Below are positions 1-6,861 of a stretch of 24,496 nt of DNA, one piece after another. This DNA is from JBCBWG01 sp036804185. GTDB lineage: Bacteria; Pseudomonadota; Alphaproteobacteria; Rhizobiales; Hyphomicrobiaceae. Location: the NCBI GenBank assembly GCA_050330095.1, contig JBHJOC010000021.1, forward strand, positions 1-24,496, in the 5' to 3' direction. Within the stretch, counting starts at the first letter, position 1. The number at the start of each line of letters is the position of its first letter. Under the pieces are notes generated by a model. It saw only the letters and a list, made by a program, of their open reading frames with translations. It did not search any database and was not told the origin of the DNA. Both the position numbers and the translations under genes were made by a program.

Positions 1-1
1 T

Positions 2-80
2 GCTCGTGTTCCCTGTGTCCCCGACACTTGGTCAATCGGGTGCTGCAAAGGAAACCAAGTGTCGGAGAGGGAACACGAGC
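2..80. repeat. Long palindromic repeat element, copy 1
   Basis: Positions 2-32 and 54-80 form a nearly perfect inverted repeat: an outer arm of 13 bases (2-14 against 68-80) and an inner arm around CCGACACTTGG, separated by a short unmatched bulge, with a loop of about 21 bases (33-53). A second, decayed copy in the same orientation lies at 21136-21210. Over 21-79 against 21152-21210 I count 45 of 59 matching bases without gaps. The element lies between the tRNA-Gly gene and the window edge, so it would sit in the transcript running off the tRNA genes. It could be a dispersed palindromic element or MITE, or act as a transcript-end structure. There is no T-tract, so a classical intrinsic terminator is not supported. 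Confidence 0.7.
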
Positions 81-144
81 CGGTAACGCGGAATGCGCCT
101 TGTGACGGATAAGCCGCCCCGGGGTTGGCGATCGGGCGTGAGCG

Positions 145-195
145 TGTCACCCATGTCTTAGGGATGATCTGTTAGCCATGTCTGCGGGCTGGACA
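145..195. mobile_element. Possible IS481-type insertion sequence end (remnant)
   Basis: Two imperfect direct repeats, TGTCACCCATGTCT at 145-158 and TGTTAGCCATGTCT at 170-183 (12 of 14 identical), are followed by GCGGGCTGGACA. From memory, repeated 'TGTTACCCATGTCT...GGACA' motifs are typical of terminal sequences of IS481-family elements in alphaproteobacteria. No transposase reading frame is visible here, so this would be a solo end or scar next to the tRNA. The family assignment is recall, not a search result. Confidence 0.35.
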
Positions 196-204
196 GGGCT
201 CGGA

Positions 205-278
205 TGGAGCGGGCAGCGGGAATCGAACCCGCGTCTCTAGCTTGGAAGGCTAGGGTAATACCATTATACGATGCCCGC
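205..278 (-). tRNA. tRNA-Gly (anticodon TCC)
   Basis: The minus strand folds as a cloverleaf: acceptor GCGGGCA (278 to 272) pairs with TGCCCGC (215 to 209), and a T-arm GCGGG-TTCGATT-CCCGC is present. The anticodon loop CTTCCAA gives anticodon TCC, which reads GGA/GGG codons. CCA is encoded at 207-205. The length of 74 bases with CCA is normal for tRNA-Gly. It lies downstream of tRNA-Tyr on the same strand and is probably co-transcribed with it. In many alphaproteobacteria tuf, tRNA-Trp and secE follow on this side, which would be beyond the left edge. Confidence 0.95.
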
Positions 279-366
279 CTGCGGCATCTCATGCGGCGTC
301 AAGGGCTTTCAGCGCCACCAACGTCGCACCACTGCACGTCAGCCCACGGCCCCGTTCGTGTGGCGG

Positions 367-451
367 TGGTGGAGGGGGTTGGATTCGAACCAACGTAGGC
401 GTAGCCAACGGATTTACAGTCCGTCCCCTTTAGCCACTCGGGCACCCCTCC
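367..451 (-). tRNA. tRNA-Tyr (anticodon GTA)
   Basis: The minus strand gives acceptor GGAGGGG (451 to 445) pairing with CCCCTCC (377 to 371), an anticodon loop CTGTAAA with anticodon GTA, a long variable arm as expected of a class II tRNA, a TTCGAATC T-loop, and an encoded CCA at 369-367. The length of 85 bases fits bacterial tRNA-Tyr. It is the first gene of the minus-strand tRNA unit and is divergent from rlmB, with a promoter-like pair just upstream. Confidence 0.96.
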
Positions 452-491
452 CTGCGCGAAAGCGGACCGAGCCAACCCCGCGCGAGGGCGC

Positions 492-520
492 AATACGTCA
501 AAAGGTGCCCCGGATGTCAA
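492..520 (-). promoter_or_regulatory. Likely sigma-70-type promoter of the tRNA-Tyr/tRNA-Gly unit
   Basis: On the minus strand TTGACA (520-515) is followed after 17 bases by CGTATT (497-492). The start would fall roughly 35 bases upstream of the tRNA-Tyr 5' end at 451. A perfect -35 box with a weaker -10 is common for stable-RNA promoters in this class. Position, spacing and orientation all fit. Confidence 0.5.
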
Positions 521-619
521 CGCCTATTCGATCTGACCGCAGGGAGAGCGAGACGAAGCCCGAGCCGCGTGCGATAGCCTGTTGGCTCGATGAAGGCCTG
601 ATCGATGGCGAGGTGTAGG

Positions 620-1447
620 GTGAGCGACAATGATCCCCGGCGCGATGCTCAAAGACGCCGCACACAGGCGCGGCCGGTGTGGCGCGACGAGCGCGCGAAC
701 GACGTCGCCGATACCGAGCGGGACAGGACGGAGCGCCGTCTGTTTGGCATCCACGCGGTCGCGTTCGCTCTGGCCAACCCCAATCGGGTGCTGCACGAAG
801 TCAAGCTGACCGAGAACGCCGAACGCCGGCTCGGTGAGGCGCTCGCCCATCGACATGACATCCCGATCGACCGCGTATCCCCGAGGATCCTCGACAAACT
901 CCTCGGACCAGACACCGTGCACCAGGGTGCACTCGCGATCGTCGAGCCGCTCGCCGATACAACCGTCGAGGCGCTCGCTGACCGTGCCGGAAGCCATGGT
1001 CCGATCGTCGTGTTGGATCAGGTGACCGACCCCCACAATGTCGGGGCCGTGCTGCGGTCTGGCGCAGTTTTTGGCAGCGCAGGGCTGATCATGACGCAAC
1101 GCCATAGCCCGCCGCTCGGCGGCGCGCTTGCGAAATCGGCGTCCGGTGCCGTGGAACTCGTTCCGGTTGCGCGGGTCCAAAACCTCGTTCGGGCGCTTGG
1201 ATCCCTGCGGGAGGCCGGGGTTCGCGTGCTCGGGCTCGATGGAGAGGCCGAGCACGGGCTCGAGGCCCTTCCATTCAGTGGGCGGATCGCTCTCGTGTTC
1301 GGCGCCGAAGGCAAGGGCCTGAGGCATGCAACGCGGCAGGCATGCGACGTGATCGTCAGCGTTTCGACGTCCGGGCCGATCCGCAGCCTCAACGTCTCGA
1401 ATGCTGCAGCGATCGCCTTGCATTGGGCAGGGCTCGCCCGCCGCTGA
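620..1447 (+). CDS. rlmB: 23S rRNA (guanosine-2'-O-)-methyltransferase RlmB, TrmH/SpoU family
   Basis: RlmB uses SAM to 2'-O-methylate a guanosine (G2251 in E. coli numbering) in the peptidyl-transferase region of 23S rRNA. An N-terminal substrate-binding domain (IHAVAFALANPNR onward) is followed by the SPOUT knotted methyltransferase domain. All three SPOUT motifs are present: motif 1 LDQVTDPHNVGAVLRS, motif 2 VFGAEGKGLR and motif 3 SLNVSNAAAIAL. I chose the GTG at 620 because GAGG at 610-613 is correctly spaced before it; the ATG at 605 in the same frame lacks a ribosome-binding site and would add five residues. The gene is divergent from tRNA-Tyr, a frequent arrangement in Hyphomicrobiales, and stands alone with a convergent gene downstream. 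The first 40 or so residues are Arg/Asp-rich and probably flexible. Confidence 0.93.
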   Translation: MSDNDPRRDAQRRRTQARPVWRDERANDVADTERDRTERRLFGIHAVAFALANPNRVLHEVKLTENAERRLGEALAHRHDIPIDRVSPRILDKLLGPDTVHQGALAIVEPLADTTVEALADRAGSHGPIVVLDQVTDPHNVGAVLRSGAVFGSAGLIMTQRHSPPLGGALAKSASGAVELVPVARVQNLVRALGSLREAGVRVLGLDGEAEHGLEALPFSGRIALVFGAEGKGLRHATRQACDVIVSVSTSGPIRSLNVSNAAAIALHWAGLARR

Positions 1448-1526
1448 CGGACCAGCACAATCCCCTCCTGTTGCAACGACAGCTAATCGGTGTTGAGCCG
1501 CGCGGGAGAGCTGTCGAGGCCTGACC

Positions 1527-1907
1527 TCACCAGTGCCAAGGCCGGTGGCGGCCGTGATGGTTCTGATGCCACGAGCGATGGTGATAGCCGTGCTTGTTCG
1601 CGCCCCAGGCCTTATAGTACCGGGGCTGCGCGAGCCGGTAGGAGCGGCGCACCGTATGGCGCGGCACCCAGTGTCCGCTGTTATAATACGGGTAGTAGCC
1701 GCGCGGCTCATAGCGGTAGCGGTACGGGTCTGCGTAGGAATTCACCCGATAGCGCGGGCGATAGACGTGACGCTCAATCACTTGCACACGACCATAGCCA
1801 GCAGGCGCGCGCCGGTGTTCCCAGCCGCCCGCTTGTAATGGCGCGGCCATCGAGAACGTCGTGAGCACGACGGCAGCAAAGGCTGCCAAGAGTGCGGTGA
1901 GACGCAT
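1527..1907 (-). CDS. Small secreted His/Tyr/Arg-rich protein, function unknown
   Basis: I do not recognise a named family. The 126-residue product has a clear Sec signal peptide: Met-Arg, a hydrophobic core to about residue 20, and likely cleavage after A26 (PLQA/GG). The mature part is highly basic and aromatic, with repeated YR, RY and HR pairs, and ends in a His/Trp tail (HHGRHRPWHW). Such composition is frequent in periplasmic or envelope proteins of Hyphomicrobiales, sometimes annotated as BA14K-like or simply hypothetical. The start at 1907 is favoured because GGGGAG lies about 9 bases upstream; an in-frame ATG at 1949 would place the signal peptide internally. It is convergent with rlmB and divergent from the type I secretion genes. 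The His clusters could bind metal, but this is inference. Confidence 0.7.
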   Translation of the reverse strand: MRLTALLAAFAAVVLTTFSMAAPLQAGGWEHRRAPAGYGRVQVIERHVYRPRYRVNSYADPYRYRYEPRGYYPYYNSGHWVPRHTVRRSYRLAQPRYYKAWGANKHGYHHRSWHQNHHGRHRPWHW

Positions 1908-1989
1908 GACTTGAAACTCCCCGATTTCCATCTCGTCCGACCATGGCATGAAAGCGCTAAGGATCCTTTAGCCAACGTCGCCAATCCCA

Positions 1990-4554
1990 TTGGAACTGAG
2001 CCCATTTTTGGTCAGGCGTTGCCATGGGACACCGGTTAATCACTTGCTCACCCGTGTCTGTCAGGGTGCGAGACTGGTGATCCTCCCAGGTGGCCGCGCA
2101 ACCCCGTGCGTCGACCGGGAGCATCGCCGTGCACCGAGTGATCCGCCACCATCCCGTTTGAGCGCACCGACCGTGACCCGCGAGCCGAAACCGCGTCAGA
2201 CGCCTCCCGAGGCCGGCCCAGTGTCGGCGCTCCACGAGGCGTTGCGGGCTCGCCTGAACGCGCCCAACCCCTCGACGGCACAAAGGCCAACAGCCGGCGG
2301 GGATGAGACGTCCCCGTCCGCGGACTCGCGCCCGGTTCTTCGGGCGCCAGAACGAAGCCCGATCACTGAGCGCCGCATGATCGGTGAGCGCCGCTCCGAT
2401 CGCCGGCCACGCCCAGCGCCGATCCGTCTGACAGATGCTGAGCCCGCTCCGGCGGGCCGGATAAGCATTCAACGCCCTGTCAACGCACGCGGCCATGACC
2501 GTCACGTCGCCAACCCCGCTGCCGATCCGACGCTCGAGAAAATCGAGGAACTGATCCGTCTTCAAGAACAGCGGGGAGGCTCGAGCCTGGTGGCCGAGGG
2601 GCAACCCGCTCAATTCGACGGCGCTGATCGGGGCGCGCAGTCGCACCGTCGGCAGGCTCATCCCTCGTCGCAGACTTCGCAGAGCGCGCCCAAAGAGGCG
2701 CCTGACAAGCCCGACGCCAACCCGTCCCGGCGCGCCGGACAGCCATCAGACGGCCGCGAGGCGGCCAAGGCCGGACAGCCAAAACTGGTGTCTGCGTCAC
2801 TCGCAGAGACCTTGCGCCTGATGAAGGTCAGCCGCGACGGCGAGTTGTGGGCCGCCGTGATGGATGGCCGGTCGGCGCTCTGGGCCACTGCGAATTTCAG
2901 TTTTGTAATCAACCTGCTGATGCTCGCAGGCCCGCTCTTCATGCTGCAGGTCTATGATCGCGTCATGACCTCGGGCTCGATGCCGACGCTGCTCGCACTG
3001 TCGGTGCTGACGGCCTGCGTCTATGTCGTGATCGGAGCACTCGAGTGGATCAGATCGCGGGTCGTCGTGCGGCTCGGACGTGAGTTCGACGAACGGATCG
3101 CGGACCGCGTCTTCAGGGCTGCGCTCAGACGCAGCGTCTACAACGCGCGCACTTCGACGGCTGCGATGCGCGAACTCGACCAGATCCGATCCTTCGTCTC
3201 CGGACCAGGCCCTCTGTCGCTTTTCGATGCGCCTTGGACGCCGGTCTATTTGCTGATCATCTTCGCGTTCCACCCGGTGCTTGGTGTTGCAGCGACGGTC
3301 GGCGCACTCGTGCTTCTCGGCATAACCATCATCGGCGAACGGGAGAGCCGGTCGGCCCTGCTCGCTGCGTCAAAGAAATCATCTGAAACGCTTGAGATCG
3401 CCGAGGTCGGCCAGCGCAATGCCGAAGCGCTCGCCGCCATGGGCATGGTCGAAGCCTACCGCCAGAAATGGCAGCGCAGCAACGGCGAGGCCCAGGCCTG
3501 GCAGGGCCTTGCCGCCGACCGGCTCGGCGGCATGACGGCCACGACCAAGACACTGCGGCTTGCGCTGCAGTCGATGATGCTCGCCGTTGGTGCAGCGCTT
3601 GCGCTCAGTGGCGACATCAGTGCCGGCAGCATCGTTGCAGCGACCATCATTTTCGGCCGTGCTCTCGCGCCCGTCGAACAGCTGCTCGGACAGTGGCGTG
3701 GCATGCTGAGAGCGGCAGAAAGCTTCACGAAGATCGATGATCTGTTGCGCAAGGAGCCGGAGCCGCAGGCTCGGACATCGCTGCCTGCTCCGCGTGGCGT
3801 GCTCGAGGTCCAAAATCTCCGCGTGGCGACGCCCGAGACGCGTACGCTGATTCTCGCCAACGTCAGTTTCGGGATCAAGCCCGGGCAGATCCTTGCCGTG
3901 ATCGGCCCATCGGCGTCGGGCAAATCGACCCTGACCCGCGCGATCACAGGTCTCTGGCCACCCGCAGGCGGAACGATCCGCCTCGATGGCGCGACGCTCG
4001 ATCAGTGGGGACCCGACGCGCTTGGCGCGCATGTCGGCTACCTGCCGCAAGCCGTCGAGCTCTTTGCAGGGACCGTGCGCGAGAACATCGCCCGCTTCCG
4101 CTCCGATGCGACGGATGCAGCTATCGTGCAGGCGGCAAAGCACGCCCACGCCCACGAGATGATCCTCGCCCTGCCCAATGGCTACGAGACCGAACTCGGC
4201 GCTTTCGGCGCCCACCTGTCGGCCGGCCAGCGCCAGCGCATAGCGCTTGCACGCGCCCTGTTCGGCAATCCCGTCCTCGTGGTTCTCGACGAGCCGAACG
4301 CGAACCTCGACCGGGCGGGCGACGAAGCCCTTGCACGAGCGCTCGACGGGCTTCGCAAGCGCGGCTGCGCGATCGTGCTCGTGTCGCACCGCGTCCAGGC
4401 GATCGGTCAGGCCGACCTCGTGCTCTATCTTGACCAGGGCCTGCAGCGCGCGTTCGGCCCCCGCAACGAGGTGATGTCGCAGTTGCAGGCGGCTGCGGCC
4501 TCGGCCCAGCCCCCCCGCGCCAAGCTCAAGGACGATCCGGAGGCTTCCGAATGA
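1990..4554 (+). CDS. Type I secretion system permease/ATPase (PrtD/HlyB-type ABC exporter)
   Basis: This is the inner-membrane ABC exporter of a type I secretion system. It drives unfolded substrates through a channel formed with the adaptor encoded next and an outer-membrane TolC-type protein. From the TTG at 1990 it has 854 residues. A charged, Pro-rich low-complexity region of about 270 residues precedes the transmembrane domain, which starts near residue 295. The ATPase domain has Walker A GPSASGKST (639-647), Q-loop Q687, signature LSAGQ (743-747), Walker B VLVVLDEP (762-769) and H-loop H800. No C39 peptidase domain is seen, which fits the PrtD class. The start is uncertain: the TTG has no convincing ribosome-binding site, GTG 2173 and ATG 2377 are in frame, and family members are often about 580 residues. 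The stop overlaps the adaptor start as ATGA. Confidence 0.9.
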   Translation: MELSPFLVRRCHGTPVNHLLTRVCQGARLVILPGGRATPCVDREHRRAPSDPPPSRLSAPTVTREPKPRQTPPEAGPVSALHEALRARLNAPNPSTAQRPTAGGDETSPSADSRPVLRAPERSPITERRMIGERRSDRRPRPAPIRLTDAEPAPAGRISIQRPVNARGHDRHVANPAADPTLEKIEELIRLQEQRGGSSLVAEGQPAQFDGADRGAQSHRRQAHPSSQTSQSAPKEAPDKPDANPSRRAGQPSDGREAAKAGQPKLVSASLAETLRLMKVSRDGELWAAVMDGRSALWATANFSFVINLLMLAGPLFMLQVYDRVMTSGSMPTLLALSVLTACVYVVIGALEWIRSRVVVRLGREFDERIADRVFRAALRRSVYNARTSTAAMRELDQIRSFVSGPGPLSLFDAPWTPVYLLIIFAFHPVLGVAATVGALVLLGITIIGERESRSALLAASKKSSETLEIAEVGQRNAEALAAMGMVEAYRQKWQRSNGEAQAWQGLAADRLGGMTATTKTLRLALQSMMLAVGAALALSGDISAGSIVAATIIFGRALAPVEQLLGQWRGMLRAAESFTKIDDLLRKEPEPQARTSLPAPRGVLEVQNLRVATPETRTLILANVSFGIKPGQILAVIGPSASGKSTLTRAITGLWPPAGGTIRLDGATLDQWGPDALGAHVGYLPQAVELFAGTVRENIARFRSDATDAAIVQAAKHAHAHEMILALPNGYETELGAFGAHLSAGQRQRIALARALFGNPVLVVLDEPNANLDRAGDEALARALDGLRKRGCAIVLVSHRVQAIGQADLVLYLDQGLQRAFGPRNEVMSQLQAAAASAQPPRAKLKDDPEASE

Positions 4555-5909
4555 CCGATCGCGTTGGCAAAGGGCCACGGACCAAGGCGATATTGGGAAT
4601 GCCCCTCGCGTCCGGGGCTCGTGATGATCTGCGCTGGTCGCGCAGTGATGCCTGGATCACCGTCGGAAACCGCGCGTTGGTCATCCTCATGGCGTTTCTC
4701 GTCGTCTTTGGGCTGCTCGTATCGATCAACGGCGCTGTGATCGGCAATGGCACGGTGACGGTCGAGAACCGCTACAGGACGGTCCAGCACCTTGACGGCG
4801 GGATCGTCGCAAGGATCAACGTCCGCAACGGCGATCTCGTGGCCCCAGGCGACGTGCTGATCCAGCTCGACCGCGTCTCGGATCGGGCCGAACTGACCGT
4901 CATCGCGGAGCGGATCGATGATCTTCGCATTCAGCAGGCCCGTCTCGAAGCCGAGCGCGACGGCAGGCAGAGCTTCGAGATCCCGGCCGACGTCTCGCGT
5001 TCGGAAGCGATCCTGAAGACGATTGCGACGCAGGAGGCCTTGTTCAGGGCACGCAGTGACAGCCTCAGGGGGGAGACCTCGATGCTGAGCGAGCGCATCG
5101 AGCAAGTCACCGCCCAGTTGAATGGCCTGATCGCGCAACGCGACGCACGCGGTCGCGAACGTCGTCTGATCACTGAGGAACTCGCGTCGATAAGGTCGCT
5201 GTTTGCCCAGGGATTTGCCAATCAGCAGCGCCTGTCCGCCCTGGAACGGGAGGCGGCCCGGCTCGATGGTGAACTCGGCCGGCTGGCGAGCGAGATTGCC
5301 CGCGTCGATGGCGTCCTGTCGGAGACGAGGCTCAATCTCGCACAGCGGCGAAAGTCGACGGTTGAGACCGTGTCGGATGAGCTGCGCCGGGTGCAAAGTG
5401 CGCTGAACGAGCTTGTCGAACGACGCAAAGCGCTTGAGGATAAGGTCGCCCGCGCCGACATCCGCGCGCCGCATGGCGGCCGGATCCACGCCCTCGCCGT
5501 GCAGACCGAGGGCGGCGTCATCGAGCCTGCCAAGGCGATCCTCCAGATCGTGCCCGAAGACGAGCGCCTCGTGATCGAGGCCCGGATCAGGCCGCAGGAC
5601 ATCGACAGCGTTCGGGCGGGCCAGACGGCAACCGTGGTGCTCTCTGCGTTCAATGCCCAGACGACGCCCCGGCTCAAGGGCGAGGTGCTGCGCGTCTCGG
5701 CGGCTGAACTCTCGGCCAGCGATGGCCAGAGCTACTTCACCGCTCAGGTCGCCATTCCGCCGGACGAACTTGCCCGCCTCGGTTCGCGCCAGCGTCTGAT
5801 GCCTGGGATGCCGGCGGAAGTTTTCATTGAAACCGATGCGCGCTCGATCCTGAGTTACCTGCTGAAGCCGCTCACCGATGCGATGTTCCGCGCGTTCCGA
5901 GAGGTATGA
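4551..5909 (+). CDS. HlyD-family periplasmic adaptor of type I secretion (PrtE-like)
   Basis: This is the membrane-fusion subunit that links the ABC exporter to the outer-membrane channel. The 452-residue protein has a short cytoplasmic N-terminus, one transmembrane helix at about 42-61, and a lipoyl-like half-motif (GGIVARINVRNGDLV, from about residue 83). A long Glu/Arg/Leu-rich coiled coil covers roughly 115-300, the second lipoyl half (RADIRAPHGGRI) follows, then a beta-barrel region and the C-terminal GMPAEVFIET motif typical of HlyD/PrtE adaptors. The ATG overlaps the stop of the ABC gene (ATGA), so translation is coupled. No TolC homologue or RTX-repeat substrate is encoded in the window, so both must lie elsewhere. 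It ends 25 bases before the convergent gene at 5935. Confidence 0.93.
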   Translation: MTDRVGKGPRTKAILGMPLASGARDDLRWSRSDAWITVGNRALVILMAFLVVFGLLVSINGAVIGNGTVTVENRYRTVQHLDGGIVARINVRNGDLVAPGDVLIQLDRVSDRAELTVIAERIDDLRIQQARLEAERDGRQSFEIPADVSRSEAILKTIATQEALFRARSDSLRGETSMLSERIEQVTAQLNGLIAQRDARGRERRLITEELASIRSLFAQGFANQQRLSALEREAARLDGELGRLASEIARVDGVLSETRLNLAQRRKSTVETVSDELRRVQSALNELVERRKALEDKVARADIRAPHGGRIHALAVQTEGGVIEPAKAILQIVPEDERLVIEARIRPQDIDSVRAGQTATVVLSAFNAQTTPRLKGEVLRVSAAELSASDGQSYFTAQVAIPPDELARLGSRQRLMPGMPAEVFIETDARSILSYLLKPLTDAMFRAFREV

Positions 5910-5934
5910 CGAGCGACGGCAACGGATTTGGGCG

Positions 5935-6837
5935 TCATCGCGCAAGGATGAGGAGCGGCCTCAAGCGCCGCAACAGCAGCGCGAGCGTCTCTGGGGTGGG
6001 CCCGTCCAGGTTGCAGCGTGCCAGCACGAGCCCCGGTGCAAGGCGATCCAGATAGGGCGTCAGATCTGCACCGGCCGGGACGGCGCCTGCGAAACGCGCC
6101 TCGATGAGCAAACTGCTGTGCGGTCGATCCGCTAGCACGAGACGCGCTGCAGCTTCGATCTCGCCAGCGCCCGGGCGGCCTTGAGGGCCGACGCAAAACA
6201 TCGCAATTCGGGCGCGCCCGTGCAGGGCAGCAGCTTGCACAGCAAACCGGTCAGCGGCCTGCAGCAGCGCCGAAATCGAACCCACGTCCTCAAGCAGCAC
6301 CGCGAGGCTTGCCGGATTGCGGGCATAGAGGCGGTCTTGATTGCCGGACGGCGGGATGAGTGCAACAGCTGTCGCGCCGAGATCCTCATCCAGGATTGCG
6401 CGTGCTTCGGCAAGGGATCGGCGGTGATCGGCGGCCGGCAGAACAACGAGGTTCCAGGGGCCTTCGGCCGCACACGCCACGGAGATCGCGCGCCGCGGAT
6501 CATCCGTCGACACAGAGGCCTTGAACGCGACGTTGCGCTCTTCGGAAAGCCGGCGCGCGAGCCTCTCGGCGTCTGACACCAGTTTGTGGTGACCAACCGC
6601 GTGGAACCTCGGCGATACCCTGAATGTCTCCCGACCGTGGAACGAAAGCGTCCTGACGAATGGAAACCGCAGCGCGCGTTCGATGTTCTCGTCATCGACC
6701 ACGAGCAGTTCAACGGCCGCAGCATAGGCCTCGGCGATCTCGAACGCGGCTCGGACAGCGCCAGCTTCCCTATCGCCTGTCAGCCGGACAATCACGCGTC
6801 CCTTGGCTTCGGTTGCTTCAGCGACGTGGGCAATCAT
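5935..6837 (-). CDS. Unrecognised 300-aa protein downstream of the Lon-like protease
   Basis: I do not recognise the family. The product is soluble, with no signal peptide or membrane helix, rich in Ala, Arg and Leu. It shows repeated short hydrophobic strands followed by helices (VELLVVDDEN, WNLVVLPAAD, GLVLARCNL), which suggests one or two Rossmann-like alpha/beta units. A distant tandem universal-stress-type fold is possible but unproven. It begins 24 bases after the stop of the Lon-like protease on the same strand, so the two are probably co-transcribed, and a role as partner, adaptor or substrate of the protease is a reasonable guess only. Coding on this strand is supported by the continuous frame and sensible composition. 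Confidence 0.75.
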   Translation of the reverse strand: MIAHVAEATEAKGRVIVRLTGDREAGAVRAAFEIAEAYAAAVELLVVDDENIERALRFPFVRTLSFHGRETFRVSPRFHAVGHHKLVSDAERLARRLSEERNVAFKASVSTDDPRRAISVACAAEGPWNLVVLPAADHRRSLAEARAILDEDLGATAVALIPPSGNQDRLYARNPASLAVLLEDVGSISALLQAADRFAVQAAALHGRARIAMFCVGPQGRPGAGEIEAAARLVLADRPHSSLLIEARFAGAVPAGADLTPYLDRLAPGLVLARCNLDGPTPETLALLLRRLRPLLILAR

Positions 6838-6861
6838 GTCGGTTGGACCTGAGAATGGCTG

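Noticed and set aside
524..1711. Long open frame on the minus strand across rlmB
   Set aside because: It is antisense to rlmB, which has all SPOUT motifs, and its translation is Arg/Pro-rich without any recognisable domain; high GC content gives long shadow frames.
3379..5945. Two long minus-strand frames (3379-4578 and 4425-5945) opposite the type I secretion genes
   Set aside because: Both are antisense shadows of clear ABC and HlyD genes with intact motifs; their products show no family features.
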